Source of the DNA: Nocardia miyunensis NBRC 108239
GTDB lineage: Bacteria > Actinomycetota > Actinomycetes > Mycobacteriales > Mycobacteriaceae
Direction: 5' to 3'
DNA: 42,312 bases
NCBI RefSeq assembly: GCF_001613065.1
Contig: NZ_BDBQ01000116.1
Coordinates: forward strand, 1 to 42,312
Shown here: positions 40,279-42,312 of the stretch, one piece after another
Numbering within the stretch: position 1 is the first letter of the stretch
Layout of the letters: every line of letters starts with the position of its first letter
Made by a program: the position numbers and the translations under genes
The notes under the pieces: generated by a model
What the model was told of the DNA's origin: nothing
Databases searched by the model: none
What the model saw: the letters and a program-made list of their open reading frames with translations, nothing else

Positions 40279-41442
40279 ATGGTCACCGTCGACGAATTGT
40301 TCGCCATCGATTCCCTGCTCACCGACACCGAACGGCAGATCCGCGACACCGTGCGCAGGTTCGGTGAGCAGCGGCTGCGACCGCATGTGGCCGACTGGTT
40401 CGAGCAGGGCACGTTCCCGGCTCGCGAGCTCGCACCCGAACTGGGTGCGCTCGGTCTGCTGGGCATGCATCTGGACGGATACGGCTGCGCGGGCACCTCG
40501 GCGACCGAATACGGGCTGGCCTGCATGGAACTCGAGGCGGTGGATTCGGGTGTGCGCAGCATGGTCTCGGTGCAGGGTTCGCTGGCCATGACCGCCATCC
40601 ACAAGTACGGGTCCGAAGAGCAGAAACAACAGTGGCTCCCGCAGATGGCGGCCGGGCGGGCGCTGGGCTGCTTCGGGCTCACCGAACCCGATTTCGGCTC
40701 CAACCCGGGCGGTATGCGCACCCGCGCGGTTCGCGACGGCTCGGACTGGGTGCTGAACGGTTCGAAGATGTGGATCACCAACGGGTCGGTGGCCGACGTC
40801 GCGGTGGTGTGGGCACGCACCGAGGAGGGAGTGCGCGGATTCCTCGTTCCCGCGGACACGCCCGGATTCACCGCCCGTGAGATGCATCGCAAACTCTCGC
40901 TGCGAGCCTCGGTCACCGCCGAACTCGATCTGGACGGGGTGCGGCTGCCGGGTGATGCCCTGCTGCCCGAGGGCAAAGGGCTCTCCGCGCCGCTGGGCTG
41001 CCTGTCCGAAGCGCGGTTCGGCATCGTATTCGGCGCACTGGGCGCGGCGGCGGACTGTCTGGCCGCCGCCATCGATTACGCGCGCACCCGCGAGGTGTTC
41101 GACAAACCGCTGGCCGCCTATCAGCTGACACAGGCCAAACTCGCGGACATGGCCGTCGAGCTGGGCAAGGGCCAGTTGCTGGCGCTACATCTGGGCCGGT
41201 TGAAGGACCGCGGGGAGCTTCGCCCGGAACAGGTCAGCGCCGGAAAGCTCAACAGCACCCGCGAGGCGATCGCGATCGCGCGGCAGTGCCGGACCATTCT
41301 GGGCGCGAACGGCATCACGCTGGATTATCCGGTGCTGCGGCATGCGAACAATCTGGAGTCGGTACTCACCTACGAGGGCACCGCCGAGGTCCATCAACTA
41401 GTCCTCGGAGAGGCCCTCACCGGCTCCAAAGCGTTTCGCTGA
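40279..41442 (+). CDS. Acyl-CoA dehydrogenase, glutaryl-CoA dehydrogenase-like
   Basis: The 387-residue flavoenzyme has the acyl-CoA dehydrogenase layout: helical N-terminus, FAD segment CFGLTEPDFGSNPGGMRTRA, WVLNGSKMWITNGSVADVAVVWAR, and a C-terminal helix ending LESVLTYEGTAEVHQLVLG with the catalytic Glu in YEGT. The residues before that (GANGITLDYPVLRHANNLESV) resemble glutaryl-CoA dehydrogenases. The role is probably in amino acid or dicarboxylate degradation; decarboxylating activity is not certain. Its 3' end overlaps the convergent membrane protein gene by 45 bp. Confidence 0.88.
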   Translation: MVTVDELFAIDSLLTDTERQIRDTVRRFGEQRLRPHVADWFEQGTFPARELAPELGALGLLGMHLDGYGCAGTSATEYGLACMELEAVDSGVRSMVSVQGSLAMTAIHKYGSEEQKQQWLPQMAAGRALGCFGLTEPDFGSNPGGMRTRAVRDGSDWVLNGSKMWITNGSVADVAVVWARTEEGVRGFLVPADTPGFTAREMHRKLSLRASVTAELDLDGVRLPGDALLPEGKGLSAPLGCLSEARFGIVFGALGAAADCLAAAIDYARTREVFDKPLAAYQLTQAKLADMAVELGKGQLLALHLGRLKDRGELRPEQVSAGKLNSTREAIAIARQCRTILGANGITLDYPVLRHANNLESVLTYEGTAEVHQLVLGEALTGSKAFR

Positions 41443-41787
41443 CAACGCATTTCGCTTCATCGCCGGCAGAGGGCGTTTTCGCGGGCGCGCCGAGACGAGC
41501 AGGATCAGCACCGCACCGACGATCACCACGACCGTGCCCAGGATGGGCAGGGTGATCGAGGCGGGCACACCGATCGGCCCCAGCGCGGCGGCCGCACCGG
41601 AACCCCAGATCAGCACGGCCGCGAATCGGCCGACCAGGCGCCCGCGGGCCGGATCACCGAAACGCCTCGCGACCGGATCCATCACGATGCGACCGAGTAC
41701 GGCCGCGATACCGGCGATGGCGAGGGCGCCCGCGACATTCGGCAGGCCCGACACGATCTGCATCCGCATCGAGTCCACCGCGTGCAC
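41398..41787 (-). CDS. Small integral membrane protein
   Basis: A 129-residue protein with three hydrophobic helices: LPNVAGALAIAGIAAVLGRIV, FAAVLIWGSGAAAALGPIGV in part, and ITLPILGTVVVIVGAVLILLV, with a basic C-terminus. GTG 41787 (VHAVDSMRMQIVSG) was chosen because GAGGGGG lies seven bases upstream. I do not recognise the family. Its last 15 codons overlap the end of the acyl-CoA dehydrogenase gene on the other strand, which is unusual but possible. Confidence 0.7.
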   Translation of the reverse strand: MHAVDSMRMQIVSGLPNVAGALAIAGIAAVLGRIVMDPVARRFGDPARGRLVGRFAAVLIWGSGAAAALGPIGVPASITLPILGTVVVIVGAVLILLVSARPRKRPLPAMKRNALSAKRFGAGEGLSED

Positions 41788-41943
41788 GAAACACCCCCTC
41801 GCACCGCGCGTTCCGGCCGGGTACCGAAACACTCCGTCACCGGTATACCCCGGGTGGTCGTCCCCACTCACAGTTTGCGCTGTGCTGATTCGATACAACG
41901 CACGGATGTGGCGGGTTCGACAGTCGTACAAGAACGAGACCGG

Positions 41944-42312
41944 TCAGTAAGCCGAATCGACGTTGTCCATCGAGCCGTACCGCTGGGCGGCGTAGTTGCA
42001 CGCTGCGGCGATATTGGCGACCGGATCCCAGACGTTCCACGAGGTGCCCTCGACGTGATACGCCTGGAAGGTGGGATCGATCACCTGCAACAGCCCCTTG
42101 GACGGGATGCCCGCCGCGGCATTGGAGTCGTAGAGGTTGATCGCCTGGGGGTTGCCACTGGACTCGCGCAGGATGTTGCGGTAGATGCCGTTGTAGCTGC
42201 CCGGGATGCCGTGCACGGCCATGATGTCCATCGCCTGGTGGATCCAGCCGTCCAGGTTGTCCGGGTAGCTGGGCGCGGGCGGCGGCGGGGGCGGCAGGAC
42301 CTGCGCGGGCGG
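41944..42312 (-). CDS. Transglycosylase SLT-domain protein (5' end beyond the window)
   Basis: The frame runs into the window from the right edge. The visible 122 residues start with a proline-rich linker (PPAQVLPPPPPPAPSYPDN), followed by a lytic transglycosylase/lysozyme-like domain: DGWIHQAMDIMAVHG, ILRESSGNPQAINLYDSNAAAG (catalytic Glu in RESSGNP), SKGLLQVIDPTFQAYHV and NIAAACNYAAQRYG, ending DNVDSAY. Such secreted enzymes cut peptidoglycan; the signal peptide must lie outside. Related to Rpf/SLT-type wall hydrolases of actinobacteria. Confidence 0.88.
   Translation of the reverse strand, partial: PPAQVLPPPPPPAPSYPDNLDGWIHQAMDIMAVHGIPGSYNGIYRNILRESSGNPQAINLYDSNAAAGIPSKGLLQVIDPTFQAYHVEGTSWNVWDPVANIAAACNYAAQRYGSMDNVDSAY

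Overview
The window reads as a chromosomal segment of a mycolic-acid actinomycete, most likely Nocardia or a close relative. GC content is high throughout. Gene order follows the Mycobacterium tuberculosis Rv1111c-Rv1079 block with insertions: ispH, lipid-droplet protein, xseA/xseB, DUF4245, glpX, fumC, phoH2, desA2-like, glyA, coaA, uppS, hemolysin III, DUF255, mca, DUF4307, greA, metB. Mycothiol genes (mca, a mycoredoxin), an F420-type LLM oxidoreductase and LGFP-repeat exported proteins fit the same group. All identifications were made by reading sequence and recalling families; no database search was run.

Layout. 1-9400 is core metabolism: tail of a DUF6542-like gene, ispH (isoprenoids), a lipid-droplet protein, exonuclease VII, a double-hotdog thioesterase, an APH-fold kinase, DUF4245, glpX and fumC. 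9391-12029 is an accessory block: an FAD monooxygenase divergent from a TetR regulator with a clear shared inverted repeat, then a limonene-epoxide-hydrolase-like enzyme. 12060-19140 holds a DesA2-like protein with altered iron ligands, an LGFP lipoprotein with pentapeptide repeats, PIN-PhoH, DUF488, a small conserved-looking protein, an LLM enzyme under a MerR-type palindrome, a membrane desaturase and a mycoredoxin. 19142-25980 holds glyA, a DUF885 metalloprotease-like protein, coaA, a small secreted Cys protein, an unknown protein, cis-prenyltransferase and hemolysin III. 26065-33480 holds a membrane nucleotide cyclase with a coupled upstream mini-ORF, a second LGFP protein, DUF255, a YdcF/SanA-like protein, an iron-box-controlled PepSY membrane protein and a tiny Cys/His-rich protein. 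33640-35790 is the most striking part. 35869-42312 holds mca and its coupled small partner, DUF4307, greA with a structured leader, metB, an acyl-CoA dehydrogenase, a small membrane protein and a truncated transglycosylase.

Main discovery candidate: a noncoding RNA at about 33651-33793, some 420 bp upstream of a Ro60/Rsr (TROVE plus vWA) gene on the same strand. It contains the 3' half of a tRNA(Arg)-like sequence followed directly by its 5' half, joined by a short loop, inside a complementary outer stem. This is the architecture of a bacterial Y RNA with a tRNA-mimic module. A promoter (-10 TATATT) places the start at the foot of the outer stem. Ro60 and Y RNA are expected to act with polynucleotide phosphorylase in RNA quality control.

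Other signals: about twelve genes have TANNNT 6-8 nt before their start codon, suggesting widespread leaderless mRNAs. There are several well-formed operators (TetR-type, MerR-type, IdeR-type, unassigned palindromes) and several clear intrinsic terminators. No CRISPR array, insertion sequence, prophage or rRNA gene was seen.
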